In this document: in pieces, positions 11,195 through 23,232 of the stretch | Layout: every line of letters begins with the position of its first letter | Position numbering within the stretch: position 1 is the first letter of the stretch | NCBI GenBank assembly: GCA_947561395.2 | Contig: OX387185.1 | Span: forward strand, 39,504,602 to 39,568,601 | DNA from: Buxus sempervirens | Lineage: Eukaryota > Streptophyta > Magnoliopsida > Buxales > Buxaceae | Direction of reading: 5' to 3' | DNA length: 64,000 nt | Position numbers and translations under genes: made by a program | The notes under the pieces: generated by a model | Database searches by the model: none | Told to the model about the DNA's origin: nothing | What the model saw: only the letters and a program-made list of their open reading frames with translations

Positions 11195-11985
11195 GTTCTG
11201 AATATGGCACTCAGGGTGGCACTCGAACCACATCCCAAGCGTCCGGCTAAAATCAAAATTCTGGTTTCGGGTTCTAATTTCTAAAAATAACACAGGCGGA
11301 GTGCCTTCAATGGCGCTCGAGCAGCGACAAGCAACAGTTATATTAGTATAACGCCTGGCCTGGTGCTCGAGCAATATTCCAGGCGTCCGTTATTTTCTAG
11401 AAAATTTTGGTTTTTTCCGAATTTTTGCGAATTCTTTGTTTTAAATCAAGATCTCATGAAACCAACTCCCCAAATTACTTCTAAATCATGTAATATCATC
11501 CATAAAACATGCTAGATTATTCCAAACACATCCAAATACGATCAACAACAGATCTTTGCAATCGAATCACGATTTCCATCTAAAAATCAAAGTAAACAGA
11601 ATTCTAACAAGAAGAACATATAATTTTTCCATGCTTTAAATCTCATTCAAATCCATCCAAAACATCACAAATATGTTTCTCAATCATAACAAATCCGAAG
11701 ATCATGATATATATCGTCTAAACAATAAACCATGCAAGTTTTTCTCCAAAGAAATGTTGCTACTTACCTTATTTAGCAAAATTCCATTTTTTTCTAGAAT
11801 AATTTCACACCACTCTAGAGATCTCCAAATACCATCTCACCATTCAAATTAAAGAACTATTAGTCAGGAAAATCTCCACCAAATTTGAGCTCGATCCAAC
11901 GGTAGATCGTCTCAAGATCGCATTTTGGTGGCAACTGGTCAGAGGATTTCTGCAACAGCTTCTTCTTCCTTAAAGTCTCTCTCTC

Positions 11986-12067
<82 letters not shown>

Positions 12068-12870
12068 CTCGCTCTCTCTTTTTCTTCATCTTCTCTACAT
12101 CCAGAGCTCTTCTTCTTCTAGCCGTAGAGATCAACGAAAAACCCTAATTTATTTTATTTTTCTCTTTTATATTTACACCTAAATAAAACTCCTTGTTTAA
12201 TTAGAAACCTTCCTACTAATCCTACTTTCCTATTTTACCTCAACTCTCTTTCTAAATTCACTTTCCTAGATCCCTTCTAATTTAAACTTCTATTTTAGTC
12301 AATTTTCGTGCTAATTTAAATCCATATTTTTAAATATCACTAAATCACCCCAAAATTTCTCTTATTCCCAAATTTAAGGCCCCTAATTAATTATAATTAC
12401 AAATAGGTGCTTTCCTCACCTATTAGGCCATAAATCATGTTATTTAAATCCAAATTAAACCCAAGTCATGTCTAATTAAGTTTTTAAGTCTAATAATTAT
12501 TTTATTACTCAATTTATTAATCAAATTATTAGAAAATTACCAAAATATCCTTTCTTTATTTAAACCCTGTTCAACCATTTGATTTCTTCTAAATTCAAAT
12601 TTAATCTTCTTATTATATTTGTATATAATATGATTTTGAATTATTATTTGACTTTCACTAGTTTCCCAAATTAACATTATTCTTCCAATTAAGTAAAGTT
12701 ACTATTTTAATTCCAATTATTCAAAATCACAATTATTCATTTATTTAATTATCAATATATTTTTGGACTATGATATTAATACTACATATATTTATATTAA
12801 ATCTTTATCCCTCAATTTTTTTAGATTTATTTAATTATATTATTACATTCAAAAATTCAAGATCTTACAT
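11195..12870. repeat. Right part of the older LTR-like repeat, with CT microsatellite
   Basis: No gene seen. The sequence resumes the repeat present at 1-639, with several CACTCGAACC/GCGCTCGAGC variants at 11205-11395, a feature I associate with LTRs of plant Ty3/gypsy elements. It ends in an AT-rich tract and AGATCTTACA at about 12870, which read on the minus strand gives TGTAAGATCT, a plausible LTR start. Boundaries and lineage are uncertain. Confidence 0.4.
11976..12062. repeat. (CT)n microsatellite
   Basis: A nearly pure CT dinucleotide run of about 87 bases with single interruptions near 11998. CT-rich sequence continues to about 12080. Confidence 0.95.
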
Positions 12871-13923
12871 CAGCCCTACCTAGAACTCATTCCAAGCCTT
12901 GGAATCAGTTCTCAAAATGAAAAGCAAATGACACCTAAGACAGCAAATAATTAAGATTCAATCATTTATACAAGATGTCATTGTATATCAGTAGAACAAT
13001 TAAAAAAAAAGGAAAAATTGGTTTTTAAGTGATACATTTATAAGAATAATTCAGATTCGTGGGCCCAATTCTTCGTAATTGAGAATTAGTGATAATTTTT
13101 AAACATAATTCAGATATAGTCATAGACCCCTGCAACTTTGGTTCTTCAGAAGGGAAATTGATTTTAAGTGATACTTTTTAAACATAATTCATATTTAGTC
13201 ATACTTTTGTTTTAATGTTTCCATATACCGTTTTTTAATTGATAGTTTTTAAGTTTTTATTATATACGACACAATATTTTTTTTTCTTTATATACCATAT
13301 CTGCCTTTTATTCACTATTTCTAATATCTTATATGGAGGGAGAACAAATTTTAAGTGATACTTCATATTGAATAATTCCGCTGAACAGGAGCAGTTCAAG
13401 TGAAACTTCCGATGTGGGAGGGCTAGATATGCAACACATGCGTTGTTCATGTGGTGACCACTGTGGATGCAACCCATGTTTGTGCTCCAAGACCGAGATC
13501 TTGGGTACTGGAAAGGCGTTCTGAAAGTATGATGAAGGTTGTACTTATTTAACGTCCTTGTCTTCCAAGGTTATATGTGTGTAACGTCCTTGTCTTTTCC
13601 CTTCTTGCATTAGTTGTCATACTCTACTGTTTATAAATGTGGAATTTATTTGTTAGAGGAAAAGTAGCTAAACTGTGTTAACTAAATCACTTTTGTACCT
13701 GTATTTGCTTTTTTTTATACATATTATTACATCTTCATTTTTTTAATCAATTTTAACCTCGTTTGCATGTGCGAAGCACCCCTAGTATATAAAAGAAGCT
13801 AAAATGTGGTCATGTTCTCAAGGTAAAAAAAATGCACAAAACTACATTGCGAGAAATGCACGTTCCTTGCAACATTGCTTCTCATTATCCAAATGCAACC
13901 TAGGAATTGAGCCTATTCAAGAG
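12871..13923. other. AT-rich noncoding; candidate Helitron 3' end at 13782-13785
   Basis: No gene seen. A phrase like TTTTAAGTGATACTTTTTAAACATAATTC recurs in parts near 13020, 13090, 13155 and 13350. At 13767-13785 a short hairpin (GTGC-GAA-GCAC) is followed by CCCCTAG and then T, matching the 3' signature of plant Helitrons (stem-loop then CTRR, inserted before T). No convincing TC start was found, so this is only a candidate. Confidence 0.3.
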
Positions 13924-15472
13924 AGTGGTACCATTCATGATATGCTAACGGATTGGAGATACACGTCCCTAATATTTGACGCTAACAGAAGAGGCGTTAA
14001 CGCCCATTTATGTTTTTTATTAATTTTTTTCTGCCGTGTCAAAAGACGGCAGAACCATTAATTTCTTCATTTTTAAAATCGAAAAAAGGCACTAAACATT
14101 CTCGTGCCAAATACGAAACATGGTTTCCTTCCTTCTGCTGCAAGCCACTAAACATTCTCATGCCAGACCTCTTGTTCTTCTTTGACAAACCAATCTCCAA
14201 CAAACCCCATTACCAACAAATCAACAGTCTGAAGCCTATTCATCTCTTTCTTTTTCAGGCTATGAAAATCATAAGCCTTTCTCACCTGTGCTTTGTGGTT
14301 CTTCTTCGTTTGTGTTGCTGACTGGGGCATGTTCAGTTCCAAACGATCCACCACCAAAATTTTCCCCCACCCTTGCCCCCAAATTCCAGGTTCGGGCCCT
14401 TGCACTCCCTACCCTTGTCCCTGCTCCCTCCCCTGTCCTGTCCCTCTCGACACCACCCCATCCACACTCCCACCTTTTTCACTCGACGCCCCCAATCAGT
14501 AGAACATTGTCTCGCAATAAGAATCCAATTCAAATGAAAAAAGGAAAAATATCTATGCACCCAAACAATAGAAAATTTTCCCGGAATAAGAATCCAATTC
14601 AAATGGAAAAGGAAAATCCATGCACCTTCGGTCCTTAACGATGGATATAAAATTGCAGGAAACATGCCATTTATTTCATCCTTTCTATTGTATATTTATG
14701 TCTTCATACAATTGATACCTTAAACAACTATATAAAGTAGGGGGAGTAGGCGTCTGATTTCTGTTGGAAACAAGCATCTATCACTAGCTTGCAAGTTAAT
14801 GATTTTTGCAGCAAAAAATCTCCAGATCATTTATCGCGTGGGTTGCCGCTTTTGTTGGAGAGATTATTTGTGGAAGAAGAACAAGGAGAGGAGGTCTGGG
14901 TTGTCGCAAAAGAAGAAAGAGACGAAGTCACATGCTGGTAAGAAATGATGAGAACCGGAGAAGAGAGGGTTTTTTTTTTTTCGGTTTTCAAAAGCTACGC
15001 AAGAAATGAAAAAAATCAGTAATGAGGCACTGAATTCGTTCATCTGACACTATATTTTGAAAGAAAGAAAACAATAAAAAAAAAACGAAAATCAGAAAAG
15101 GACGTTAATGCTCGCTTCCATTAGAGGACGTGTATCGTGGATGGTATCACGGAGTCGCAAGAGACGAAATGCTCTCTCTATTCAAGTACCCTCCTGAAAA
15201 ATAAAGAGATGAATAGGCTTCAGATTGTTGATTTGTTGGTAATGGGGTTTGCTGGAGATTAGTTTGTCAAAGAAGAGCAAGAGGTCTGGCGCGAGAATGT
15301 TTAGTGGCTTTTTTAGATTTTAAAAATGAAGAAATTAATGGTTCTACAGTCTTCTGACACGGCAGAAAAAAATTAATAAAAAACATAAATGGGCGTTAAT
15401 GCCACTTCTGTTAGCCTCAAATATTAGGGACGCGTGTCTCCAATCCGTTAGGATATCATGAATAGTACCACT
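13924..15472. mobile_element. Long terminal-inverted-repeat DNA element, nonautonomous
   Basis: Bases 13924-14260 are repeated inverted at about 15195-15472. Matched landmarks are AGTGGTACCATTCATGATAT, CTAACGGATTGGAGA, a CTGCCGTGTC segment and the CACTAAACATTCTCGTGCC segment. The centre has no transposase. A partial direct copy of the right end lies at about 15100-15195 (GAGACGAAATGCTCTCTCTA), suggesting a nested or rearranged copy. A Mutator-like origin is possible, but no target duplication is visible. Confidence 0.65.
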
Positions 15473-15690
15473 GAGTCGTATCGTAGGAGACGAAATGCTC
15501 TCCTCATCAAGTATCCACGAAATATCAGGGCTTTTTCATTTTAGTTACTATTGATTATCCTTTTTTATTTTTATAAACGAGATAGCTTAATAATAATAAA
15601 AACAAAATTTATACCTTATTTAATTATTTTTTTTAGATTTTAAATTTACAATAATTATAGTATTGATTCATTTATCTAATGCACTTAAGT
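15473..15690. other. AT-rich spacer
   Basis: Short noncoding spacer between the inverted-repeat element and the hAT-like element. Its first 40 bases (GAGACGAAATGCTCTC) match the internal direct copy near 15165. Confidence 0.4.
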
Positions 15691-16402
15691 TGGGGGTGCT
15701 TATCGGGCCGGGGGGGCCTGGGGCCGCGGCCCGTTTAGGCACGGCTCACCAGAGCACGTGGCCCGACGGGCCGTGGCATGCATGCACACGAGGCCGACAC
15801 GGCCCGGCGGCGAAGCGGGCCGGCCCGCTATGGGGGCACGCCCAACAGGTTAAATAAACCCAAAAATTGTTTTGGGCAAGGTTCGAACTTGGCCCAACAA
15901 ATTTGAAACCTGTCCCCCTAACCACTCGAACATAGCAACTTCTTGCATTAATAGTATCATAATTAAATTATTTTAGCTAAAAATTAAGGATACCCCCACA
16001 ATTGTTGGAAAATATAATTATAGAAGCTCTTATATAATCAATCAAAACTAAGAAAATAATTAGGTATAAATAAGCCTAAAAAGCTATTATAAAATCTCCA
16101 ATTAATTATATTTGTTAAGCCCATGGTTTTTAATTAGACTACTTTAAGTCTTTAATGGGTGTAATTTATATATATATATTAGCAAAATCTATCCCAATAA
16201 GTGTAAAACAATTTTGTGAATAATAAAAATATTTTTCATAATTTTTTGTGATTTTTTGGGATTTTTTTTTTTTTTATAAAAAAATGGTTTTAATAACCCT
16301 GGCCCGACACGGCACGCCTGCTGGGGCATGCCATGCCGGGCCAGGGGTCCCGGCTAATCGGGCCGTGCGTGCCGCAGCCCGCCGGCCTGCCGAGCACCCC
16401 TG
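15691..16402. mobile_element. hAT-like nonautonomous element with GC-rich subterminal repeats
   Basis: The ends are GGGGGTGCTTATCGGGCC on the left and, inverted, CAGGGGTGCTCGGCAGGCC on the right. This resembles the CAGGGGTG-type ends of plant hAT transposons. Both termini (15691-15850 and 16300-16402) are dense in CGGGCC/GGCCCG motifs, while the 450-base middle is AT-rich and noncoding. No clear 8-bp target duplication is seen and no transposase is present. Confidence 0.6.
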
Positions 16403-16792
16403 TTTGCTTAATTTCTATGTAAAGTATGGTTTTAGTGCTAATTTTACATCACTAAAACTAGAAGCCTCATGATCTAAAGCTTGTAATAGCATCTTGCTCT
16501 TGATTATGAGTATATCATAGTGATTATAAAATTCATTAAGTTATGTGGAATCCACCAATTATCAAATTTTTTAATCATCAAAGGCCAATCAACAAAAAAA
16601 AAATTTGTTTGAAAGGAGAAATACGGAAAGAAAAAAACCAGCTAAGGAATGCACTTTTAGGTGAAAAACATGTCATATTGTGGGGAAGCCACGCCTCAGC
16701 TTGGCCTGCAGCCAAACATGTCCTCAAATTGGAAGAACTGAGATTGATGGAATTTGCCAAGTCAGCATACAGGTTCACTAAATGTTGACCTC
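16403..16792. other. Upstream region of the ENOD93-like gene, no gene seen
   Basis: Noncoding sequence between the hAT-like element and the ACGT-box promoter cluster. A TTGACC W-box core is at about 16785-16790. Nothing else was recognised. Confidence 0.4.
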
Positions 16793-16902
16793 TGACGTGG
16801 CAAAATTTATGGTTTTCTGCCAAAAAGGCGTCTTACTTTTAGCCACGTGTATACCTTAGGACAGTTTTGGCAAGTCCTCGTTATGTACGCGCTATCACGT
16901 GA
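16793..16902 (+). promoter_or_regulatory. Cluster of three ACGT (G-box/ABRE-like) elements
   Basis: TGACGTGGC at 16793-16801, CCACGTGT around 16843-16850 and the palindrome TCACGTGA at 16895-16902 lie 250-360 bases upstream of the ENOD93-like start codon. Such boxes bind bZIP and bHLH factors in plants (established), so light, ABA or stress control is plausible (inference). Confidence 0.55.
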
Positions 16903-16997
16903 TCGCAGCCGCTTGAGCACATTTTATTATTATCTTATCCTCGTAACGCACATGTTCACGCCTGCGTCGCGCAGCCTCGCTAATCCGCGGCGCCGCC

Positions 16998-17111
16998 ATG
17001 AGCAAGCAAAACTCCAATGCAACACGTCTTCATTTGCTTTCCCAGTTGTATGAGAAGCGAAGATCTTCAATTTCAGAAGCCCTTAACAAGGTTCATTCTC
17101 TTTTGAATTGA
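16998..17111 (+). other. Upstream ORF in the ENOD93 leader
   Basis: An ATG in a strong context (GCCGCCATGA) opens a 37-codon frame ending TGA at 17109-17111, 38 bases before the main start. Bases 17091-17131 begin GT and end AG. If they were removed as a 41-nt intron, the frame would fuse to the main CDS, but that is shorter than normal plant introns, so a translated uORF is more likely. Confidence 0.5.
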
Positions 17112-17149
17112 TTTTTTGGGGGGCTTTACAGTTTACGCAGAAGAAAATT

Positions 17150-20100
17150 ATGGGGATTCCATCACAAATGAGAGACGCATGGGTCAAGAAGAGGGAATTG
17201 ATTCTGATCGCTTCTCCTTCTGAAGAACAGAGAATTCTCAATTCTAAACGCTGTACTCAAGGTGATTGATCCATTAGAGCCCAACTCATAGTTACATTTA
17301 TAGTTTTCTCTTCACTTGAATCTATCTAATATTCTTTTGGATTTATTTTGATTTAATCTCTAGTGCAACGAAATCATAGAAACCCCACTTGATTTTTCGC
17401 GGGGCTTCGAACATTTAAAAGAATCATATTTGTTATTGCGCAAACATTAACAATCCATCCATACCCATTTCGGTTTTTTACTTGATTTTTTTTCTGTTTA
17501 TTTTCGTGCTTTGGTAACGAGTTTGCTTGTCTCGTTTATTTTCTCATTAATTGATTAATCTGCCATTCCAGTTTAACTAATCTGGTTTCAATAGAAGCGC
17601 TGTTTTTGTTTGTCAATTGTAAATCTTCCATTTCATTTATGTTTTCTCTCTTGATTAGTCAATGTCAATCACAATTTTATAAAATTCACTCTAATATTGC
17701 TTTTTCTTTCGTCATTTGCAGAAGGGGTTCGTGCAGGGGCTAAGGCAGGTGCAATTGCATGTGTTGCCAGTGCTGTACCAACGGTGTGTTATCTCGTTAA
17801 TTATACTGCTTGTGCTTGTAATTCATATCTAATGGATTTATTGTGAGAATTGGAATCATTGCCCGTCTTCCTTTCTGAATTTCTTTATATATTCATATAA
17901 AACTTGTCACTGGTATATTGAATGAAGGGGTTCTTACAGTATTGGGAAAATCATTTCTCAGTAGGAGCACTCTTTCAAACTTTGCCGCATGTTACATGTC
18001 CATTCTCAAAATTCCTGCCTTGGTTTCCAATTTGATCGGGAAGTTAAGAGAGATTTTCTTTGATGAGGCATGGATGAAAATTTTGAGTATTGTCAATGTG
18101 TTCTAGAGCTTAAGGATCAAGTTCATTTTCAATATTTCCTTGTTAGGCAAATGGAATCTGGAGCTTTGGGGAGGTAACAGATTGATTTTTGTGTTAGATG
18201 ACTGATGATTGTGATCCTAATATTTCTAGAGGTTCTTATGGCAAGGCTACTTTTAGCGTCTCAACTCAATATTTTGCGAAGTACCCATCTCAAGGTGGGC
18301 TATGGAGGCAGGACTGATGGTACTCCATTATTTCAGTATTTTTTGTGACTTATTTTTTGTAATAGCTCATAGATGTGCTTAGATTAGTGAGATGTAGTCC
18401 AGATTTGGTGGGGATTTTCTTGGAGCTTTACTCTGCAAAAGTGTTTTCCTGTGAGGGAGTGGACTTGGTGGATTCTTTGTTCTCTGCTCTTCAAGCAATG
18501 TTGGTGGGTGATAAGTAGTTCAGATGAATGGTAACTCGGTTAGGACATTTCGTTTATTAATCATCTAAGGCAGGCTATGGATCTGGTTTGGAGAGTTTCT
18601 GGTCCTTCCTAAGCAGCTTTATTTACATGGATGGCATCACTATATAAATCCTTACTGGTGATCATGTTATTACCAATTGGAGACAACCCTTCATCGTGTT
18701 TGTGTAATTGAAGATGGAGTTAGCATACTATGTTGGGAAAATTATGGGGAAAGGCCTCCTTTAGGGGAGAATTTTCCCTTAAGGCCTGTACTTCAAACTT
18801 AGAAGTCTATAGGCCTCCTTTTGGTGAGAAATTATAGAAAATGCCTCACATGAATAGCATGTGAGCACCAATTTCCAAATCATACAAGGATACAAGCATA
18901 ATCATAGTAAGATACAAGCACAATCATACGAAATACAAGCATAGTCATACCAGGATACAACCACAATCATACCAGGTTACAAACATAATCATACGAGGAT
19001 ACAAGCATAATCACAGTAACATACAAGTATATTTATATGGGGATACAAACAATATCATAATATGATACAAGCAGGTGGGGGTAAATTTGGAAATTGGTAC
19101 TTACATGCTGTTCGTGTGAGGCCTCTTCCATAATTTTTCACCAAAAGGAGGCCTAAACTTCTAAGTTTGAAATATAGGCCTTAAGGGAAAAGTCTCCCCA
19201 AAAGGAGGCCCTTCCCATAATTTTCCCTAATACGTTCTAGACGTGCACTGCTTTCGTGAGGTGGTGGAGCATGAAGTGGCCATTATTTCTAGAATTTCCC
19301 TTTGTTATTTCAGATAAGTATGCCATTCTAGGGTTTAAGGATTTCAGATGTTCAGATTTGCAAATGAACTGAATGCTTTGTTATCGAGATAGTTAGGTGT
19401 AGCTAGCTATTCTTTTTATGATCTCATAGCTCACTTCTAATGTATATGAGACTCGTCACTTCTCATTATCATTGGTAAATAAGTACAAATACATAAATGT
19501 ATTTGTTCTACATTTCTTGCACTTAGTATGTATTTATAATATACTTTTCACTTATATCTTTATAACAATAGAATAAATATTAAATTGAGTAGCATGAAAA
19601 CTCTCAATTTTTTTTTGATGAATAACGATAGCATGAAAATTCTCAATTTACCTTATATTTTATTTATGTGCCATTTGTGAGCCTAGTATTTCCGGCAATT
19701 GCAATGGCTTGATTTTATGATAAAATGTATAGATATTGTCTAGATTGAGTAAATATTAAATTCAGTAACTGAATCTCTTTATGTTCAAGGAAAAAATGTA
19801 TAGATATCGTCTAGATTTTATGAAACCAAGTCTGATACATTTTTTAAAGACTTGGATCATAATCCAGATACTATTGGGTAGAATATGGTACATCATGTGG
19901 CTTCCTCCAAGCACAACTAAATCAGCTGTTAATACATATAGATACACACACACTCTCTAACTAAAAAACACATTATGTGTATGTATAGAACAAAGGAAAA
20001 AATTTGCAAACCATTTCCCATTTAGGAATATGGAACAAAGGTTGTATGCTTAGTAAACATTCTACAAAGGTTGTATGCATTTACAAGATTTTTATATTGG

Positions 20101-23100
20101 TAGCTCCGTGATCCTTAGTAAACATTCTACAGCTCCATATTCAGATTTAGCAATCCATTATGTTTTGAGCCTCCTTGTCCCAAACCGTACTGCGGTTGTT
20201 GCTTGAGTTAATTCACACACTGAGGATTTAGGTTACTTGGTGCAGAAACCCATCATACCCCTTAAAACTTTGCATATCCTGAATTCCATCATTTTAGGAT
20301 TTAGGTTACTTGGTGCTTAAACGCTTATTTATGGATTTCTGGTGAAAATAAGCAATTATTCATTTGTTCTGGTCCTTTTCATCTGTTTGGACGTACCATC
20401 CTCAAAAGTTGTAATAACACAAGCACCAATAAATTGTTTTTCTTTGATACTGTGAGTGGTGAATGTGAAAGGACAGGCTATTAGAGATTACGTATGACTT
20501 GGTATAACCGCTATATTCTGGTGTATATTACCCAAGTGAAACATGTTTTTTTTTTTTTTGAAACAAAAAGTTACTTATTTTTCCTCGACTCATTTTATGT
20601 TTCCAGTTAATTGCTGTTCGCGTTGTTCCATGGGCAAAGGCCAACCTCAATTATACTGCACAGGCACTCATCATATCTGCAGGTACTATCAGAAAACTGG
20701 GTACATATGTTGCAGTTACTTTTTTTAAAATTAGTTTTATTTTTCTAGGCTCGACTTGTCTTTGTATCAATTGATGAAACTATGAAATAGTACATGGGAA
20801 GGTTGTCCCTGTTTAAACTTGCTATTGGAGTTTGATTGGGAGAGAAGCTGTTCGAGTGCTAGACTGCAGACTAATGCCATTATTCTTGTATGATGTTGAT
20901 CCTATTCAGATAGGAAAATTATTCGTTGGACCTCCATCCTCTGTCCATGTATGATGTTAATATTCTATGATCCAGAAGTGTTGTGGTCCAAAGCCTTTTC
21001 CACGCCTTGACCCCATGTGGCACTCACCCCATGCACCCTAGATGTGTGAGTCAGCCTTATATGGGAACAGTCATCTGTAATAGTATGGTGTGCAAGAAAG
21101 TAATATAAAGCAATTAGGCAACTCAAGGGGGAACTCATAAGGCAACCAAAATGAACTTTTATTTATGCCAACAAGAATTGTACAAGGGTCTCCATGTGAG
21201 GAAGCACTTTTCCTTTGGCAGCACCCACTACTTACCTTTCTTAAAGGTGAGTGTTAAGCATTTGACACTATGACAGGAGGAAACATAGGCCCTACTGGTA
21301 CAATCATACTGCCCTTTTCAAGAGCTACAGGTTGAGCTTTCACGAGTTGTTTCCTCTTATGAACTCATGAGGACTAAGGCTTTAATGTGGAGTACTCACA
21401 ATGCATGCAAAACCCTCCTTGTGAGGTGTATACCCTTCAACACTCTTCATAGATGGCTACCAATAACTCACTATATGCAAGTGCTACAGATGCACCAAAA
21501 CTCCTAGACATTACTTACTGAAGATAAAGGCAGAACTCACAAGTCATATGCGCAGATTGGCGCTGGACCAAAAGACTGTGACAAGCATAGTCTACATGGG
21601 ATTGATGCAGCTCTAGGTGGCATATTTAGAAGTGCCATCCTGATTTAGTTTTCTGATTTCTGGGGAAGGCACTTGTTTGTGAACCGGAACTCCCATTTTG
21701 GATAATTGGTAACTAAATACATTCTACACCTGAAGAGGTCTGGGAGCTTTAACTGTTAGTAGTTTTTATATGGAGTTAAAAGTGAGCAGATGGAGTTACC
21801 TAACTAATGTTTGGCATGTCACTAACTGCATTGTTTTGATCTTCACAAAGTTTCTCACACATATGCTCGCTTCAGGAAGTCATATTTTTTTTAATTTAAC
21901 ATTGCATGGGCTGCAAGGCGAAGCTTCATGAGCTTTTGATCCCTTGGGTTCAATTGAGATAAAATAAATGTGAGGAAGCAATTTGCTTTTTGTTTTGGCT
22001 AACTAGCCCTTTTGATTCTTCATGTGTCCATGGGATTTACTTTTATACATATTCCCTCTATTCTAACACATACAAATTTTTTCAAGGGTTATGGTAAACA
22101 ATTATCTTTCAGTTCATTTCTAGTGCAAAACACCTAAGGACTGTCAGCTCTGTGAATATTGTCATAATCATTAAAACCAAAGCATGCTCCCTAGTGGTTG
22201 TAGATTGTCAAGAGTAGTATTTAATGCTGTCCCATTGGACTGGAATTTGTCTATTGTGCTGACTAGTAAATGTATGAATTTCTGATACTTTCATGCCATT
22301 CCTACTATTGGGATGCCATTCCTACTATTGGGACTTTTTTCATCATAAGGAGGTACTGATATCAACTTGTTGAAATTTCGTTACTCCTACTTACCAGTGT
22401 ATAGCATTGACGGTTTCAAGTCTGATGATTTACCTTCTTACCTTTTTTTTCTAATCATCTTAACATTCAGTGCTATGATATGTTCTGCATGTACAATTCG
22501 TGAGAAAAAAAAAACTAAGTGTGCTGGTTTCATTGATTTGTTATCCATTGTGTCTTTATTGTCAATACCCCGTGTTTTTTTCTGATGGAAGGATACCTTT
22601 TAAGTAGTGACCAATAAAACCAAGGGATAAATTAGTTTCTCACTCTTCTAATTAGCCATGTTAAATGTTTTTCCTTTACTTCAGAAAAGAAAAATTATGA
22701 AACATGAATTGCTCTACTCTGGTCGAGTCGTATCTAGGTTTTTTTTTTTTGTGGGAACTCAGGGTATCTGGGTCCGCTTACGCTCAACTGACTAATCCCC
22801 GAGGGCCCGTGCAAGACGGTGCAACCCACTCAGTCGTATCTAGTTTGCTATCTTTAATTTTGATTTTGTTTATAACACGGAATCCTGGTATTGCAACACA
22901 AGGAACACAAGAACATTGACTTCAACATCATATTTTTTGTACCTTACAATTCTTATATTCCCCTGGAAACATAACCAGTGAATCAGAGCAAGTAGTTGAC
23001 ATTCCGATTGTGTAGTCTTTTGCTGATTTTCCATGTCTTTTTCTTGCCTTTTTCGTGTCTTTACGTTTTTAGTTTATAAAATCCTTTTTAACATGTACTG

Positions 23101-23232
23101 GAAGCTTAACACTACTTTGTTCACTTGTGACCAGCATCTATTGCCGCATACTTCATTACTGCTGATAAAACCATTTTAGAATGCGCAAGGAGAAACAGTC
23201 ATGCGGAGTATGATAAAATAAAAACAGCCTAA
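17150..23232 (+). CDS. ENOD93: Early nodulin 93-like protein (4 exons)
   Basis: Exons are 17150-17261, 17722-17783, 20607-20682 and 23135-23232, giving 115 residues and TAA at 23230-23232. All junctions are GT-AG and the phases agree. The protein starts MGIPSQMRDAWVKKRE, then has the family core CTQEGVRAGAKAGAIA, VPWAKANLNYTAQALI and YFITADKTILECARRN. Two hydrophobic segments (about residues 45-62 and 77-95) fit a small membrane protein. Length is usual for the family. ENOD93 was first seen in legume nodules, but homologues occur widely in non-legumes; mitochondrial and nitrogen-response roles have been proposed (knowledge, not visible here). Introns 2 (2.8 kb) and 3 (2.5 kb) hold a foldback element and a SINE-like insert. 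The gene is convergent with the kinase gene. An AATAAA at 23476-23481 is a possible poly(A) signal. An uORF precedes the start. Confidence 0.93.
18735..19227. mobile_element. Foldback Mutator-like MITE in ENOD93 intron 2
   Basis: Inverted arms of about 145 bases (18735-18880 and 19085-19227) begin GGGAAAATTATGGG and pair along their whole length. The flanks TACTATGTT (18726-18734) and TAATACGTT (19228-19236) agree at 7 of 9 positions, a decayed 9-bp duplication as expected for Mutator-like elements. The loop (18881-19084) is a tandem array of about nine units of roughly 22 bases built on GATACAAGCATAATCATA. Confidence 0.8.
22738..22831 (-). mobile_element. Short SINE-like retroposon in ENOD93 intron 3
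   Basis: A 94-bp insert lies between perfect 12-bp duplications AGTCGTATCTAG (22726-22737 and 22832-22843). On the minus strand it ends in a run of about 12 A, and its body includes GGGATTAGTCAGTTGAGCG, resembling 3' parts of tRNA-related plant SINEs. It is probably 5'-truncated. Confidence 0.8.

Noticed and set aside
11925-12182. 85-codon Ser/Leu frame
   Set aside because: Translation of the CT microsatellite.
15883-15950. tRNA-like GGTTCGAACTTGG box
   Set aside because: No cloverleaf could be drawn around it; the word occurs inside the hAT-like element.
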